Source of the DNA: Streptomyces sp. NBC_00443
GTDB lineage: Bacteria; Actinomycetota; Actinomycetes; Streptomycetales; Streptomycetaceae
Length of the DNA stretch: 64,000 nucleotides
Reading direction: 5' to 3'
Assembly (NCBI RefSeq): GCF_036014175.1
Contig: NZ_CP107917.1
Span: 3,286,001 to 3,350,000 of the forward strand
This document shows, in pieces, positions 1 to 10,654 of this stretch. A program made the position numbers and the translations under genes. Every line of letters begins with the position of its first letter. Position 1 is the first letter of the stretch. The notes under the pieces are model-generated. The model did no database searches. It was given only the letters and a program-made list of their open reading frames with translations, and had not been told where the DNA came from.

Positions 1-1
1 G

Positions 2-709
2 GAGGAGGTGACCGGGGGGTCGGAGAAGGTGGCTCGGGCGGTGCTGTTCTGCCTTGCGCTGGCCGGGGTGCTGTTCATCGCGCAGACCTATCTGGTAGCG
101 CTGCTGGAGCCGGTGTCGTCCGCGCGGCTGGCGGCCGAGCCGGAGCGGCAGGGGGCTGCGTTCTACGACGCCGTGGACGCGTCGGTGGGGGCCTGGCTGC
201 ACGATCTTGTGGCCGTGAGCAAGGCGATCGGCGCGGCGTTCGCTGCGCTGGCCGGGCAGGCTGCGGCGGGGCGACTGCTGTTCGCGATGGGGCGGGCGCG
301 GGGGCTGCCGCGGGTGCTGTCCAGGACGGACTCCGGCGTCCCGCGGGTTGCCCTGCTGTGCGCGGGCGTCGTCACGCTCGTCGCTGCCGTGTGGGCGGCG
401 CGGCGCGATGACGGGTTGGATCACTTGGCGTCGGTGGTCAACGTCGGGGCGCTGACGGCGTTCACATTGCTGCACGCAAGCGTGGTGGGGTGGTTCGTGG
501 TGCGGCGTGGGGGTGAGGGTGCGGTTGAGAGCGGTGCGTCGGTGAGCTGGTGGCGGCATGGGGTGGTGCCGGTGGTGGGGGCGGCGATCACGGTTGCGGT
601 GATCGTGGAGGCGGCGGGGGTAGCGCAGGTGGTGGGGGCTGTTTGGTTGGGGCTGGGGGTTGCCGTGCTGCTTCTTCGTGCCCGCCGCCCCCACCCGTCC
701 CGTCCTTGA
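2..709 (+). CDS. APC-family amino acid permease, C-terminal part (5' end outside window)
   Basis: The reading frame is open from the first bases, so this is the last ~235 residues of a longer permease, normally 450-500 residues. It shows several hydrophobic stretches typical of the C-terminal half of APC-superfamily amino acid/polyamine permeases. One is near residues 10-28 ([19 protein letters not shown]). Others lie around the [20 protein letters not shown] segment and in the last 60 residues. The motif '[12 protein letters not shown]' followed by 'SGVPRVALL' resembles the TM8-TM9 region of such transporters. Substrate cannot be judged from this part. The GTG at 8 is probably internal. Confidence 0.8.
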   Translation, partial: EEVTGGSEKVARAVLFCLALAGVLFIAQTYLVALLEPVSSARLAAEPERQGAAFYDAVDASVGAWLHDLVAVSKAIGAAFAALAGQAAAGRLLFAMGRARGLPRVLSRTDSGVPRVALLCAGVVTLVAAVWAARRDDGLDHLASVVNVGALTAFTLLHASVVGWFVVRRGGEGAVESGASVSWWRHGVVPVVGAAITVAVIVEAAGVAQVVGAVWLGLGVAVLLLRARRPHPSRP

Positions 710-750
710 AGGGGATTCGCCAGCTGGACCGCGTTGTCAGCCCTCCCCGT

Positions 751-756
751 TACGCT
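751..756 (+). promoter_or_regulatory. -10 box (TACGCT) for a leaderless xseA transcript
   Basis: TACGCT lies 6 nt before the ATG at 763. In actinobacteria a TANNNT box 6-8 nt upstream of a start codon usually marks a leaderless mRNA, and there is no purine-rich ribosome site here. No convincing -35 is at the right spacing; TTGTCA at 734 is too close. Confidence 0.5.
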
Positions 757-762
757 CGGCGC

Positions 763-2007
763 ATGGCTGTGAACACAACCCCGGAGTCCCCCCTGCCCGT
801 CGGCGAGGTGTCCCGGCTCATCGGGAGCTGGATCGACCGGCTCGGGGCGATCTGGGTCGAGGGCCAGATCACCCAGCTGTCGCGCCGCCCCGGCGCCGGC
901 GTCGTGTTCCTGACGTTGCGGGACCCGTCGTACGACATCTCCGTGAGCGTGACGGCGTATCGGCAAGTGTTCGACTCCGTCGCCGACGTGGTGAGCGAGG
1001 GCGCCCGCGTCGTCGTACTCGCCAAGCCGGAGTGGTACGCGCCCCGCGGTCAGCTCTCCCTGCGCGCCACGGAGATAAAGCCCGTCGGTGTCGGCGAGCT
1101 CCTCGCCCGGTTGGAGATGCTGAAGAAGTCCCTCGCCACGGAGGGACTGTTCGCGCCGGAGCGCAAGAAGCCGCTGCCTTTCCTCCCGCAGCTGATCGGC
1201 CTGGTCTGCGGCCGGGCCTCCGCGGCCGAGCGGGACGTGCTGGAGAACGCCCGCCACCGCTGGCCCGCGGTCCGCTTCGAGGTGCGTAACGTCCCCGTGC
1301 AGGGCGTGCACGCCGTGCCGCAGGTCGTGCAGGCGGTCAAGGAGCTCGACGCGATCGACGACGTGGATGTGATCATCGTCGCGCGGGGCGGTGGCAGCGT
1401 CGAGGATCTGCTGCCCTTCTCCGACGAGCAGTTGGTGCGGGCCGTCGCCTCGTGCCGGACGCCGGTCGTGTCCGCCATCGGGCACGAGCCCGACAACCCC
1501 CTCCTCGATTACGTCGCCGACCTGCGCGCTTCCACCCCCACCGACGCGGCCAAGAAGGTCGTACCGGACGTGGGTGAGGAGTACGAGCGGGTGCGGATGC
1601 TGCGCGACCGGGCCCGGCGTTGTGTCGGAGCGCTCGTGGAGCGCGAGGAGCGGGGGCTCGCCCATGCGCTGGCGCGGCCCTCGATGGAGGATCCGCACCG
1701 GATGATCGACGAGCGGGCCGACCACGTGGTTTCGCTCCTCGACCGGAGCCGCCGCTGCCTCGGTCACCTCCTCGACCGCGCCGCCTCCGAGCTGACGCAC
1801 ACCCACGCGCGGGTGGTGGCCCTCTCCCCCGCGGCGACCCTGAAGCGCGGGTATGCGGTGCTGCAGAGGGCCGACGGGCATGTGGTGCGGGACCCGGACG
1901 AGCTGACGGCGGACGAGGCGCTGCGGGCGCGGGTCGCCGAGGGCGAGTTCTCCGTACGAGTCGAGGCAGGAAGCGACGCACGAAGCGGCGCACGAACCGA
2001 TGCATAG
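763..2007 (+). CDS. xseA: Exodeoxyribonuclease VII large subunit
   Basis: The large catalytic subunit of exonuclease VII degrades single-stranded DNA from both ends to short oligonucleotides. The 414-residue product has the N-terminal OB-fold (about 10-115, with '[13 protein letters not shown]'). The central catalytic domain follows, with '[14 protein letters not shown]', '[18 protein letters not shown]' and '[17 protein letters not shown]'. The C-terminus is a coiled coil rich in Arg and Glu. The frame is open back to 550, but ATG 763 gives the family-typical start and has a leaderless -10 box. xseB follows after 9 nt, so the two subunits are co-transcribed. Confidence 0.95.
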   Translation: MAVNTTPESPLPVGEVSRLIGSWIDRLGAIWVEGQITQLSRRPGAGVVFLTLRDPSYDISVSVTAYRQVFDSVADVVSEGARVVVLAKPEWYAPRGQLSLRATEIKPVGVGELLARLEMLKKSLATEGLFAPERKKPLPFLPQLIGLVCGRASAAERDVLENARHRWPAVRFEVRNVPVQGVHAVPQVVQAVKELDAIDDVDVIIVARGGGSVEDLLPFSDEQLVRAVASCRTPVVSAIGHEPDNPLLDYVADLRASTPTDAAKKVVPDVGEEYERVRMLRDRARRCVGALVEREERGLAHALARPSMEDPHRMIDERADHVVSLLDRSRRCLGHLLDRAASELTHTHARVVALSPAATLKRGYAVLQRADGHVVRDPDELTADEALRARVAEGEFSVRVEAGSDARSGARTDA

Positions 2008-2016
2008 GGTGGGCGA

Positions 2017-2268
2017 ATGACCAGCAAGGCGGAAGAGGCACTCGGGTACGAGCAGGCCCGGGACGAGCTGATCGAGGTCGTACGGCGGCTGGAGGCGGGC
2101 GGTACGACGCTGGAGGAGTCCCTCGCGCTCTGGGAGCGGGGCGAGGAGCTGGCCAAGGTGTGCCGGCGCTGGCTGGACGGGGCGCGGGCCCGGCTGGACG
2201 CGGCCCTCGCCGAGGAGGCCGAGGCCGAGCAGGAGGGCGACGGGGCGGACGGCTCGGACGACCGGTAA
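2017..2268 (+). CDS. xseB: Exodeoxyribonuclease VII small subunit
   Basis: An 83-residue protein of the XseB family (usual length 70-90). The signature is '[37 protein letters not shown]', described here in pieces: [10 protein letters not shown] at 9-18 and [14 protein letters not shown] at about 33-46. These form the two helices that pack on XseA. The C-terminal tail is acidic (EEAEAEQEG) and probably disordered. It lies 9 nt after xseA, as in most actinobacteria. Confidence 0.95.
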   Translation: MTSKAEEALGYEQARDELIEVVRRLEAGGTTLEESLALWERGEELAKVCRRWLDGARARLDAALAEEAEAEQEGDGADGSDDR

Positions 2269-2312
2269 CCCATGAGCGGGCTGTGAAGCGGCTCACCAGA
2301 CCCCGGCATTTG

Positions 2313-2341
2313 TTGAAGCTTGAACTTATCTCGCGTACTGT
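2313..2341 (+). promoter_or_regulatory. Sigma-70-type promoter before the nitroreductase gene
   Basis: TTGAAG (2313-2318) and TACTGT (2336-2341) are separated by exactly 17 bp, close to the HrdB consensus, and sit about 70 nt before the ATG at 2410. A second TTGAAC directly follows the first box. Confidence 0.5.
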
Positions 2342-2409
2342 CGATCGCGTTAACCGGTCCCCGGTCCGTTTATGCGCACGACGCACGCACTACCCGAGAA
2401 GGTTCACGC

Positions 2410-3000
2410 ATGTCTCTCGTTCTTGACCCCGCCGCCCAGGACCTGCTGTTCCGCGAGGCCCGCACCGCGAACGCCTTCACCGACGAGCCGGTGACCGAGG
2501 AGCAGGTCCAGGCCATCTACGACCTGGTCAAGTACGGCCCCACCGCCTTCAACCAGACCCCGCTGCGCATCACCCTGGTCCGCTCCGCCGAGGCCCGTGA
2601 GCGCCTGGTGCAGCACATGGCCGAGGGCAACCAGCCCAAGACCGCCGCCGCCCCGCTGGTCGCGATCCTGTCCGCGGACAACGAGTTCCACGAGGAGCTG
2701 CCGGCCCTCTTCCCGGCGTTCCCGCAGGCCAAGGACGTCTTCTTCAGCGAGCGACCGGCCCGCGAGAACGCCGCCGGGCTGAACGCCGCCCTGCAGGCCG
2801 CGTACTTCATCGTCGGCGTCCGCGCCGCCGGGCTGGCCGCCGGCCCGATGACCGGCTTCGACTTCGAGGGCGTCCGCAAGGAGTTCCTGGACGACGACCA
2901 CACCCCGCTGATGGTCGTGAACATCGGCAAGCCGGGCCCCGACGCCTGGTACCCGCGCTCCCCCCGTCTGGAGTACGACCAGGTCATCACGACGGTCTGA
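2410..3000 (+). CDS. Malonic-semialdehyde-reductase-like nitroreductase (RutE/HadB family)
   Basis: A 196-residue flavin-dependent NAD(P)H oxidoreductase of the RutE/HadB branch of the nitroreductase superfamily. RutE reduces malonic semialdehyde formed in pyrimidine breakdown. The family start 'LFREARTANAFTDEPVT', the FMN-site motif 'YGPTAFNQTPLRI', 'AAPLVAIL' and the closing 'PRSPRLEYDQVI' are visible. The frame is open from 2320, but ATG 2410 matches the normal length. No other rut genes are nearby, so the physiological substrate is not established; a general aldehyde or quinone reductase role is possible. Confidence 0.85.
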   Translation: MSLVLDPAAQDLLFREARTANAFTDEPVTEEQVQAIYDLVKYGPTAFNQTPLRITLVRSAEARERLVQHMAEGNQPKTAAAPLVAILSADNEFHEELPALFPAFPQAKDVFFSERPARENAAGLNAALQAAYFIVGVRAAGLAAGPMTGFDFEGVRKEFLDDDHTPLMVVNIGKPGPDAWYPRSPRLEYDQVITTV

Positions 3001-3032
3001 CTCCGACCTGCCGCTGCTTGAAGCAAGCGCAC

Positions 3033-3070
3033 ATGACGAAGGCCCCCGTGACGCCGGGGGCCTTCGTCAT
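3033..3070. terminator. Bidirectional hairpin terminator
   Basis: A perfect 16-bp inverted repeat (ATGACGAAGGCCCCCG, 3033-3048, pairing with 3055-3070) with a 6-nt loop lies between the convergent nitroreductase and DUF4245 genes. Streptomyces terminators often lack a T-tract. Confidence 0.85.
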
Positions 3071-3097
3071 GGTCAGCAGGTCACTGCGCCTGCGCGG

Positions 3098-3619
3098 TCA
3101 CTCCGCCTTCAGGGCCTTCGCCATCTGCGTCAGCTGCTCGAACGAGCCCGTGCCCGCCACCACGGTCGTCGCGCCCTTGTCCTGGTGCACCAGTGCCTCG
3201 TACCGGCCGCCCGTGTACCGCGTCCACGTCCGGTCGCCGATCTCCTCGGTGTCCCTGGTCGCCTGCCCGCCCTGGGTGGCCTCCTCCAGGAACGTCGCCG
3301 GCTTCTCGGCCGACTGCTCGACCTGTACGTACTGCCCACCGGAGAGGTGGAAGCCGAGATGCCAGGCGTCGAAGTCGTCGCCCCTGAAGCGGACGGACGT
3401 CGCCTTCCAGGTGTCGGGCAGCCCCTGGGGCGCCACCACCGGGTACGACGCCGTGCGGCGGGCGGTGAGCAGCTCGACGCGGTAGTCGACCCGGGGGAGG
3501 TCGGGGTCGCCGTCGTCATGCGGGACGAAGAGATAGATGACTCCCGCCGCGAGCACGGTCACTCCGAGCGAGAGGACCATGTTCCGGACCGACTTCTGCT
3601 TGCCGTTCGAACCTGCCAC
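3098..3619 (-). CDS. DUF4245 membrane-anchored protein
   Basis: A 173-residue protein with GTG start and one membrane helix near residues 14-31 (MVLSLGVTVLAAGVIYLFV). An extracytoplasmic DUF4245 domain follows ('VDYRVELLTARRTASYPVVAP', then 'LPDTWKATSVRF'). The fold and function are unknown. In actinobacteria the gene is commonly beside glpX and the exonuclease VII genes, as here, which suggests conserved synteny rather than a proven functional link. It diverges from glpX with 127 bp between the starts. Confidence 0.85.
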   Translation of the reverse strand: MAGSNGKQKSVRNMVLSLGVTVLAAGVIYLFVPHDDGDPDLPRVDYRVELLTARRTASYPVVAPQGLPDTWKATSVRFRGDDFDAWHLGFHLSGGQYVQVEQSAEKPATFLEEATQGGQATRDTEEIGDRTWTRYTGGRYEALVHQDKGATTVVAGTGSFEQLTQMAKALKAE

Positions 3620-3746
3620 GCCCCCTATCGTCGCAGGTGCCCCGGCCGCTCATCCGTGGGGCCCCCTGCTCATCCTGAGCGCCCGAGGATAGAGTCAGGG
3701 CGGTCACCCTCATCCGGCCGTCGTCGTATCAGAAAGGTGCGCCTCG

Positions 3747-4784
3747 ATGACCGAGAATCATCATCATCTGCCGTCCGAGCTCGAAGTACCCAGCGAAGCC
3801 CCCGACCGCAACCTCGCCCTGGAACTGGTCCGTGTGACCGAGGCAGCGGCGATGGCCGCGGGCCGCTGGGTCGGGCGGGGCGACAAGAACGGCGCCGACG
3901 GCGCCGCGGTGCGCGCCATGCGGACCCTCGTCCACACCGTGTCGATGAACGGCGTCGTCGTCATCGGTGAGGGCGAGAAGGACGAAGCCCCGATGCTCTT
4001 CAACGGGGAGCGGGTCGGCGACGGCACCGGGGCCGAGGTCGACATCGCCGTCGACCCGATCGACGGGACCACGCTGACCGCGAAGGGCATGCCCAACGCG
4101 ATCTCCGTGCTCGCCGCGGCGGACCGAGGGTCCATGTTCGACCCGTCCGCCGTCTTCTACATGGACAAGCTGGTCACCGGCCCCGAGGCCGCCGACTTCG
4201 TCGACATCGACGCGCCCGTGGCCGTGAACATCCGGCGGGTCGCGAAGGCGAAGCGGTCCACGCCGGAGGACGTCACCGTCGTCATCCTGGACCGGCCCCG
4301 GCACGAGGGCATCATCAAGGAGATCCGGGATGCCGGTGCGCGCATCAAGCTGATCTCCGACGGCGATGTCGCCGGGTCGATCTACGCGCTGCGTGAGGGC
4401 ACCGGCGTCGACATGCTGCTCGGCGTCGGCGGTACGCCGGAGGGGATCATCTCGGCCTGTGCCGTGAAGTGTCTCGGCGGGACCATCCAGGGCAAGCTGT
4501 GGCCGAAGGACGACGAGGAGCGGCAGCGGGCCATAGACGCCGGGCACGACCTCGACCGGGTGCTGATGACCGATGACCTGGTCGCCGGGGACAACGTGTT
4601 CTTCGTCGCCACCGGGATCACCGACGGTGAGCTGCTGCGGGGTGTGCGGTACCGGTCGGAGAACGCGACGACCGACTCGATCGTGATGCGGTCGAAGTCG
4701 GGGACGGTGCGGCGGATCGATTCCGAGCACCGGCTCAGCAAGCTGCGCGCGTACAGCGCGATTGATTTCGACCGCGCGAAGTAG
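3747..4784 (+). CDS. glpX: Fructose-1,6-bisphosphatase, class II
   Basis: Hydrolyses fructose-1,6-bisphosphate to fructose-6-phosphate in gluconeogenesis, a metal-dependent enzyme of the cytoplasm. The 345-residue length is normal. Metal- and phosphate-binding motifs are present: '[14 protein letters not shown]', '[12 protein letters not shown]' and '[16 protein letters not shown]'. A weak ribosome site (AGAAAGGTG) precedes the ATG. A His-rich N-terminus (ENHHHLPSE) is a small oddity. A strong terminator follows. Streptomyces usually rely on this class II enzyme for gluconeogenesis. Confidence 0.95.
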   Translation: MTENHHHLPSELEVPSEAPDRNLALELVRVTEAAAMAAGRWVGRGDKNGADGAAVRAMRTLVHTVSMNGVVVIGEGEKDEAPMLFNGERVGDGTGAEVDIAVDPIDGTTLTAKGMPNAISVLAAADRGSMFDPSAVFYMDKLVTGPEAADFVDIDAPVAVNIRRVAKAKRSTPEDVTVVILDRPRHEGIIKEIRDAGARIKLISDGDVAGSIYALREGTGVDMLLGVGGTPEGIISACAVKCLGGTIQGKLWPKDDEERQRAIDAGHDLDRVLMTDDLVAGDNVFFVATGITDGELLRGVRYRSENATTDSIVMRSKSGTVRRIDSEHRLSKLRAYSAIDFDRAK

Positions 4785-4831
4785 CGTGCGCGGGGCGCTC
4801 GCCGAGCCCCCCTGACCACAACGCGCAGCCG

Positions 4832-4870
4832 AACAGGGCGCCCCCGGTGCGGAGGGGGCGCCCTGTTTTC
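4832..4870 (+). terminator. Rho-independent terminator after glpX
   Basis: A 14-bp perfect stem (AACAGGGCGCCCCC, 4832-4845, with 4854-4867) and 8-nt loop ends in TTTTC. It also lies just beyond the stop of the convergent whiB-like gene and may serve both. Confidence 0.85.
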
Positions 4871-4877
4871 TTGCTTC

Positions 4878-5255
4878 TCAGCCTGCCTGCGCTATGCGAT
4901 CGGTCGTCCTCGCCGACTTCTTCAGTTCCATTTCGCGGCGGCGGCGCCTGGCCAGCACCACTCGGCGTTCGGCTGCCGTGAGGCCGCCCCAGACGCCGTA
5001 CGGCTCGGGCTGGAGCAGGGCGTGTTCGCGGCACTCGACCATGACCGGACAGCGGGCGCAGACCCGCTTGGCGGCCTCTTCACGGGAGAGGCGGGCCGCG
5101 GTGGGCTCCTTGGAGGGGGCGAAGAAGAGGCCGGCCTCGTCACGCCGGCACACGGCCTCCGTATGCCATGGGGCGTCTTGATCCCTGTCTCGCGCTGGCA
5201 CCCGCTGGGCCGGAACGGCAGCTACCTGCAGGGACGAATGCGGCGGTTGCAGCAC
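4878..5255 (-). CDS. WhiB-family transcriptional regulator
   Basis: A 125-residue Wbl protein, a [4Fe-4S]-containing partner of the principal sigma factor found only in actinobacteria and their phages. The four cluster ligands are C36, C66, C69 and C75 (VCRRD and VCARCPVMVEC). The G-V/I-W-G-G turn (GVWGG) is at 87-91, and a basic tail (RRRRR) resembles an AT-hook-like DNA contact. Position next to glpX is consistent with the Wbl paralogue (wblI) that I recall from this neighbourhood in S. coelicolor, but I cannot confirm the subfamily. Confidence 0.92.
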   Translation of the reverse strand: MLQPPHSSLQVAAVPAQRVPARDRDQDAPWHTEAVCRRDEAGLFFAPSKEPTAARLSREEAAKRVCARCPVMVECREHALLQPEPYGVWGGLTAAERRVVLARRRRREMELKKSARTTDRIAQAG

Positions 5256-5429
5256 GGTCTACTCCTGACGACGGCTTCGCGAGCGAGAGACGATGCAGCA
5301 AGGTCTACCCGCTGTACGCGCGCCTATGCAGTCAGTTCCGAACCGCTGGATTTCGGGGGGTCCTGCGCGCCCTTGCGCGGCCCCCAGAAGAGCCCGGAGC
5401 CAGGAAGGAACCGGTCCGCTTCACAACCG

Positions 5430-6113
5430 TCAATGATCCAGGTGCTTGCGCAAACCCTTGTCGACCTTGCGCTGGACGCGGTCGAGTATGTCCGCGACGA
5501 GCTTGCCCCGCTTCGGCCTTCCCTCGATGTTGCCGAGCACGGACCAGCCGTCGACATGGACGACCGGCGCATACGGGTCCTCCGCGTCGAGATGATCCAC
5601 CTCGAAGTTGCCGAGGACACCGCCGCCGGTGCCGCGCAGCGAGACGTTCTCCGGGACGCGGACCTCGACGTTGCCGAAGACCGAGATCGCCCGGATCATC
5701 ACCTGCTGGTACTCGAAGAGGGCCTCGCTGAGGTCTATCTCCACGCTGCCGAAGATCGCGTACGCATGGATACGGCGGCCGGGGCGCCAACGGCCCTTAC
5801 GGACGGCGCTGCTGAACACCGCGACCACGTTGTCGTCGGGCTCGGCCGGTATGGCGCCCGGGGCGGGGCGGCCAGGGGCGGGCACATGGGGTGCGCGGCG
5901 CTGGTGGGCGGCGGGCAGGTCCCGTATGAAGACGTCCAGTTCGCCGACCGTCTTGGCGGCCAGCACGCCCTCGACGCGCTCGGCGTGCTCGTCGGCGGTG
6001 AGGCGGCCCTCGGCCAGGGCGTCGCGCAGGATGTCGGCGATCCGGTCGCGGTCCGCGTCGGAGGCACGGAGCTCGGCGGCGGCAGCGGGTGCGGTCTGCT
6101 TCTGAAGGTCCAC
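5430..6113 (-). CDS. DUF1707 protein with LiaF-like C-terminal domain
   Basis: The 227-residue product has an N-terminal DUF1707 (SHOCT-like) domain, 'LRASDADRDRIADILRDALAEG', then 'EHAERVEGVLAAKTVGELD'. A proline-rich linker leads to a C-terminal beta-repeat region ('AIFGSVEIDLSEA', 'ISVFGNVEVRVPENV', 'GNFEVDHL') like the LiaF/cell-wall-active antibiotics response domain. There is no membrane helix. GTG 6113 is preferred over ATG 6176 because TACGCT lies 6 nt upstream of it, the leaderless pattern. The function is unknown; a role in sensing envelope stress is an inference from the LiaF similarity. Confidence 0.75.
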   Translation of the reverse strand: MDLQKQTAPAAAAELRASDADRDRIADILRDALAEGRLTADEHAERVEGVLAAKTVGELDVFIRDLPAAHQRRAPHVPAPGRPAPGAIPAEPDDNVVAVFSSAVRKGRWRPGRRIHAYAIFGSVEIDLSEALFEYQQVMIRAISVFGNVEVRVPENVSLRGTGGGVLGNFEVDHLDAEDPYAPVVHVDGWSVLGNIEGRPKRGKLVADILDRVQRKVDKGLRKHLDH

Positions 6114-6176
6114 GGCAGCAGCGTACCCAAACACGATAGATCGCGATAGGCCCCGTTCGGGCCGATCCCCGGACAT

Positions 6177-6195
6177 CGAACTGAGCCTTACCTCA
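6177..6195. promoter_or_regulatory. Candidate DmdR/IdeR iron box before the Fe-S fumarase
   Basis: The 19 bases CGAACTGAGCCTTACCTCA match 13 of 19 positions of the DtxR-family iron-box consensus (TTAGGTGAGCCTAACCTAA). One half and the centre are nearly perfect. It lies about 90 bp upstream of the class I fumarase start. The consensus is from memory; binding is untested. Confidence 0.4.
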
Positions 6196-6283
6196 CAAGC
6201 TCGCTGTCGGAGGCAGGTTCTACGCTGGTGGACGCTGCCAATGGAGGTCAGCCGCGCTGTCTGTCGAGTGAGGAATGGGCGAC

Positions 6284-7951
<1,668 letters not shown>

Positions 7952-8007
7952 TCCCTGTGGGGCGGCACGCAGTCGTTTTCGCCCCCGCCGCCCCTACCCT
8001 TCCCGTC

Positions 8008-8084
8008 CTTGAAGGGGCTCCGCCCCTTCAACCCCGCTCCTCAAACGCCGGACGGGCTGGTTTTCCAGACCGTCCGGCGTTTGA
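8008..8084. repeat. Dispersed GC-rich repeat, family A, with long hairpin
   Basis: Module 1 is GGGGCTCCGCCCC. Module 2 is CTCAAACGCCGGACGGGCTG, whose first part forms a perfect 15-bp stem (8041-8055 with 8070-8084). The loop itself holds a CTGG/CCAG mini-stem. It may terminate the fumarase transcript. Related copies are at 16709-16775 and 22905-22975. Confidence 0.7.
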
Positions 8085-8172
8085 CGAGGCCCGTTCAGGC
8101 CGAAACTCCTCGGTGAAACACGGACGGGCCAAGCACAGGAACAACCCCGCCGCCCGGCACGCTTACTCAGAC

Positions 8173-9557
8173 ATGAGCGACTACCGCATCGAGCACGACT
8201 CCATGGGCGAGGTCCGCGTGCCCGCCGACGCCAAGTGGCGTGCCCAGACCCAGCGTGCCGTCGAGAACTTCCCCGTCTCCGGGCAGCGCATCGAGCGGGC
8301 CCATATCGAGGCCCTGGCCAGGATCAAGGGCGCCGCCGCGAAGGTGAACGCCGAACTGGGAGTGCTCGACAAGGACATCGCCGACGCCATCCGGGACGCC
8401 GCCGCGGAAGTCGCCGAGGGAGGTGGGACGAGCACTTCCCGGTCGACGTGTTCCAGACCGGTTCCGGGACCTCGTCCAACATGAACACCAACGAGGTCGT
8501 CGCCACCCTCGCCACCGAGCGGCTCGGGCGGGACGTGCACCCCAACGACCACGTCAACGCCTCGCAGTCCTCCAACGATGTCTTCCCCTCCTCCATCCAC
8601 ATCGCCGCCACCGCCGCCGTCACCCGGGACCTGGTCCCGGCGCTGGAGCACCTCGCCGGATCGCTGGAGCGCAAGGCCGAGGAGTTCGCGGATGTCGTGA
8701 AGTCGGGGCGGACCCATCTCATGGATGCCACACCCGTGACGCTGGGGCAGGAGTTCGGCGGTTACGCCGCCCAGGTGCGGTACGGCGTCGAACGGCTGCA
8801 TGCCTCCCTCCCCCGGCTCGCCGAACTCCCCCTCGGCGGCACGGCCGTGGGCACCGGGATCAACACGCCCCCCGGTTTCTCCGCCGCCGTCATCGCGGAG
8901 GTGGCCCGTACCACCGGGCTGCCGCTCACCGAGGCGCGCGACCACTTCGAGGCACAGGGGGCCCGCGACGGGATCGTCGAGACCAGCGGGCAGTTGCGCA
9001 CCATCGCCGTCGGGCTGACCAAGATCGCCAATGATCTGCGGTGGATGTCCTCCGGGCCGCGTACCGGCCTCGCGGAGATCAGCCTCCCCGACCTCCAGCC
9101 CGGTTCCTCGATCATGCCCGGCAAGGTCAACCCGGTCATTCCGGAGGCCGTCCTCATGGTCGCCGCGCAGGTCGTCGGCAACGACGCCACCGTGGCCACG
9201 GCCGGCGCCGCGGGCAATTTCGAGCTGAACGTGATGCTTCCGGTCATCGCGAAGAACGTCCTGGAATCCATCCGACTGCTCGCCAACGCGTCCCGCCTGC
9301 TGGCCGACCGTACCGTCGACGGCATCGTCGCCCACCGCGAACGGGCCCTGGAGTACGCCGAGTCGTCGCCCTCCGTCGTCACGCCGCTCAACAAGTACAT
9401 CGGGTACGAGGAGGCGGCGAAGGTCGCCAAGAAGGCCCTCGCGGAGCGGAAGACGATCCGCCAAGTCGTCCTGGAGAGCGGGTACGTGGAGCGCGGTGAC
9501 CTCACCGTCGGGCAGCTGGACGAGGCCCTCGATGTCCTGCGGATGACACGGCCGTAA
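8173..9557 (+). pseudogene. fumC: Fumarate hydratase, class II, interrupted by a one-base deletion
   Basis: The iron-independent fumarase. Residues 1-83 are read from ATG 8173 ([20 protein letters not shown]). After 'AAAEVAEGG' the homology moves to the -1 frame at 8424 ('[20 protein letters not shown]') and runs to the stop at 9557. The family signature '[12 protein letters not shown]' and active-site '[12 protein letters not shown]' are intact. Restoring one base at the GGG run 8418-8420 would give 461 residues, the normal length. All later sequence is unspoiled, so this is either a very recent mutation or a sequencing error, the latter more likely. Confidence 0.85.
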
Positions 9558-9617
9558 CCGTTGGGCACGGCGGCGTGAACCGTGACGGACGCCGCAGCGT
9601 CGTATGCCTATGGCACC

Positions 9618-9623
9618 TAATAT
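9618..9623 (+). promoter_or_regulatory. -10 box (TAATAT) for a leaderless transcript
   Basis: TAATAT, an excellent -10, ends 6 nt before the ATG at 9630. No ribosome site is present, so the DUF402 gene is probably translated from a leaderless mRNA. Confidence 0.6.
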
Positions 9624-9629
9624 CTGTCC

Positions 9630-10325
9630 ATGGAAGACGGTGGAGCGGTGACGACGGAAGTGGAAGCAGGTGGGTCGACCCGCTTCTGGACGCCCGGGAC
9701 GCAGATCCTGTGGCGGTACCGGGAGAACGCGGGCCGGCGCTTCCACATCGCGCGTCCCGTCACCGTCGTACGGGACGACGCCGAGATCCTTGCCGTATGG
9801 CTGGCTCCGGGCACCGAGTGCGTGAAGCCCGTGCTCGCCGACGGGACGGCCGTGCACCTGGAGCCCCTGGAGACGCGGTACACCAAGCCGCGAGCCGTCC
9901 AGCGCGACCGGTGGTTCGGCACCGGTGTGCTGAAGCTCGCACGGCCCGGTGAGCCGTGGTCGGTGTGGCTGTTCTGGGAGCCGGGATGGCTGTTCAAGAA
10001 CTGGTACGTGAATCTTGAGGAGCCGCTGGCCCGCTGGGCGGGCGGGGTGGACTCCGAGGACCACTTCCTCGACATCTCCGTGCACCCGGACCGCAGTTGG
10101 CACTGGCGGGACGAGGACGAGTTCGCGCAGGCCCAGCGGGACGGGCTGGTGGACGGCCGGCTCGCCGCGCGGGTGCGGGAAGCGGGGCGCGGCGCGGTCG
10201 AGGTGATCCGCGCCTGGGGGCCGCCGTTCTCGGACGACTGGCAGCACTGGCGCCCGGATCCCGCCTGGGCTGTACCTTCTTTGCCTGAGGACTGGGATCG
10301 CACGCCCGCGCACATGTCCTCATGA
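9630..10325 (+). CDS. DUF402-domain protein (nucleoside di/triphosphatase-like)
   Basis: A 231-residue protein of the DUF402/FomD/Ntdp family. Characterised relatives hydrolyse nucleoside di- or triphosphates or nucleotidyl phosphonates with a divalent metal. Conserved parts are 'GTQILWRYREN', 'WSVWLFWEPGWLFKNWYVNLEEPL' (here split by reading), the metal-binding run 'DSEDHFLDISVHPD' and 'WHWRDEDEF'. Two Asp-rich clusters are expected metal ligands. ATG 9630 is chosen because of the leaderless -10; GTG 9648 is an alternative. Confidence 0.8.
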   Translation: MEDGGAVTTEVEAGGSTRFWTPGTQILWRYRENAGRRFHIARPVTVVRDDAEILAVWLAPGTECVKPVLADGTAVHLEPLETRYTKPRAVQRDRWFGTGVLKLARPGEPWSVWLFWEPGWLFKNWYVNLEEPLARWAGGVDSEDHFLDISVHPDRSWHWRDEDEFAQAQRDGLVDGRLAARVREAGRGAVEVIRAWGPPFSDDWQHWRPDPAWAVPSLPEDWDRTPAHMSS

Positions 10326-10444
10326 GACCCTTGATGCGCCCCCGGGCAACAAACGTAGGATCGTCCTCCGCAAGGGCGCACTTGGGCGGCAACTACCGGA
10401 GTGCGCGCCGGGCTTGACCGATCGTCACCGAGGGGCGGCAGGAC

Positions 10445-10654
10445 GTGAGCGAGGGTTACCAGGGCAACGCCGCCAGGGCCGGCGGGGCTTTTGACGCCGG
10501 TCCTGGCGGCAGACGTCCCATCGGCGGCACAGGAACCGCCCCTGGCCACGCGGGAATTCCGTTCCTGGGGCACGTATTGCGGGTATCGGAGTCTCGGCGG
10601 GACGTACTGCACGCGCGGCGCGCAGCCCCGGACGGATGGATTCGAAAGGCGTGA
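10445..10654 (+). CDS. Possible short leader ORF coupled to the phosphatase gene (doubtful)
   Basis: A 69-codon frame from GTG 10445 ends in TGA at 10652-10654, overlapping the GTG at 10651 (GTGA), the usual signature of translational coupling. Codon usage is only partly Streptomyces-like and I recognise no domain. It could be chance; the region 10326-10650 otherwise looks like an upstream region. Confidence 0.2.
   Translation: MSEGYQGNAARAGGAFDAGPGGRRPIGGTGTAPGHAGIPFLGHVLRVSESRRDVLHARRAAPDGWIRKA

Noticed and set aside
421..1881. Long minus-strand ORF opposite the permease end and xseA
   Set aside because: High-GC antisense shadow; the plus-strand frame has clear xseA motifs and the antisense protein has no recognised domain.
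8181..10313. 710-codon minus-strand ORF
   Set aside because: Antisense to fumC and the DUF402 gene, spanning both; His/Arg-rich composition typical of shadow frames.
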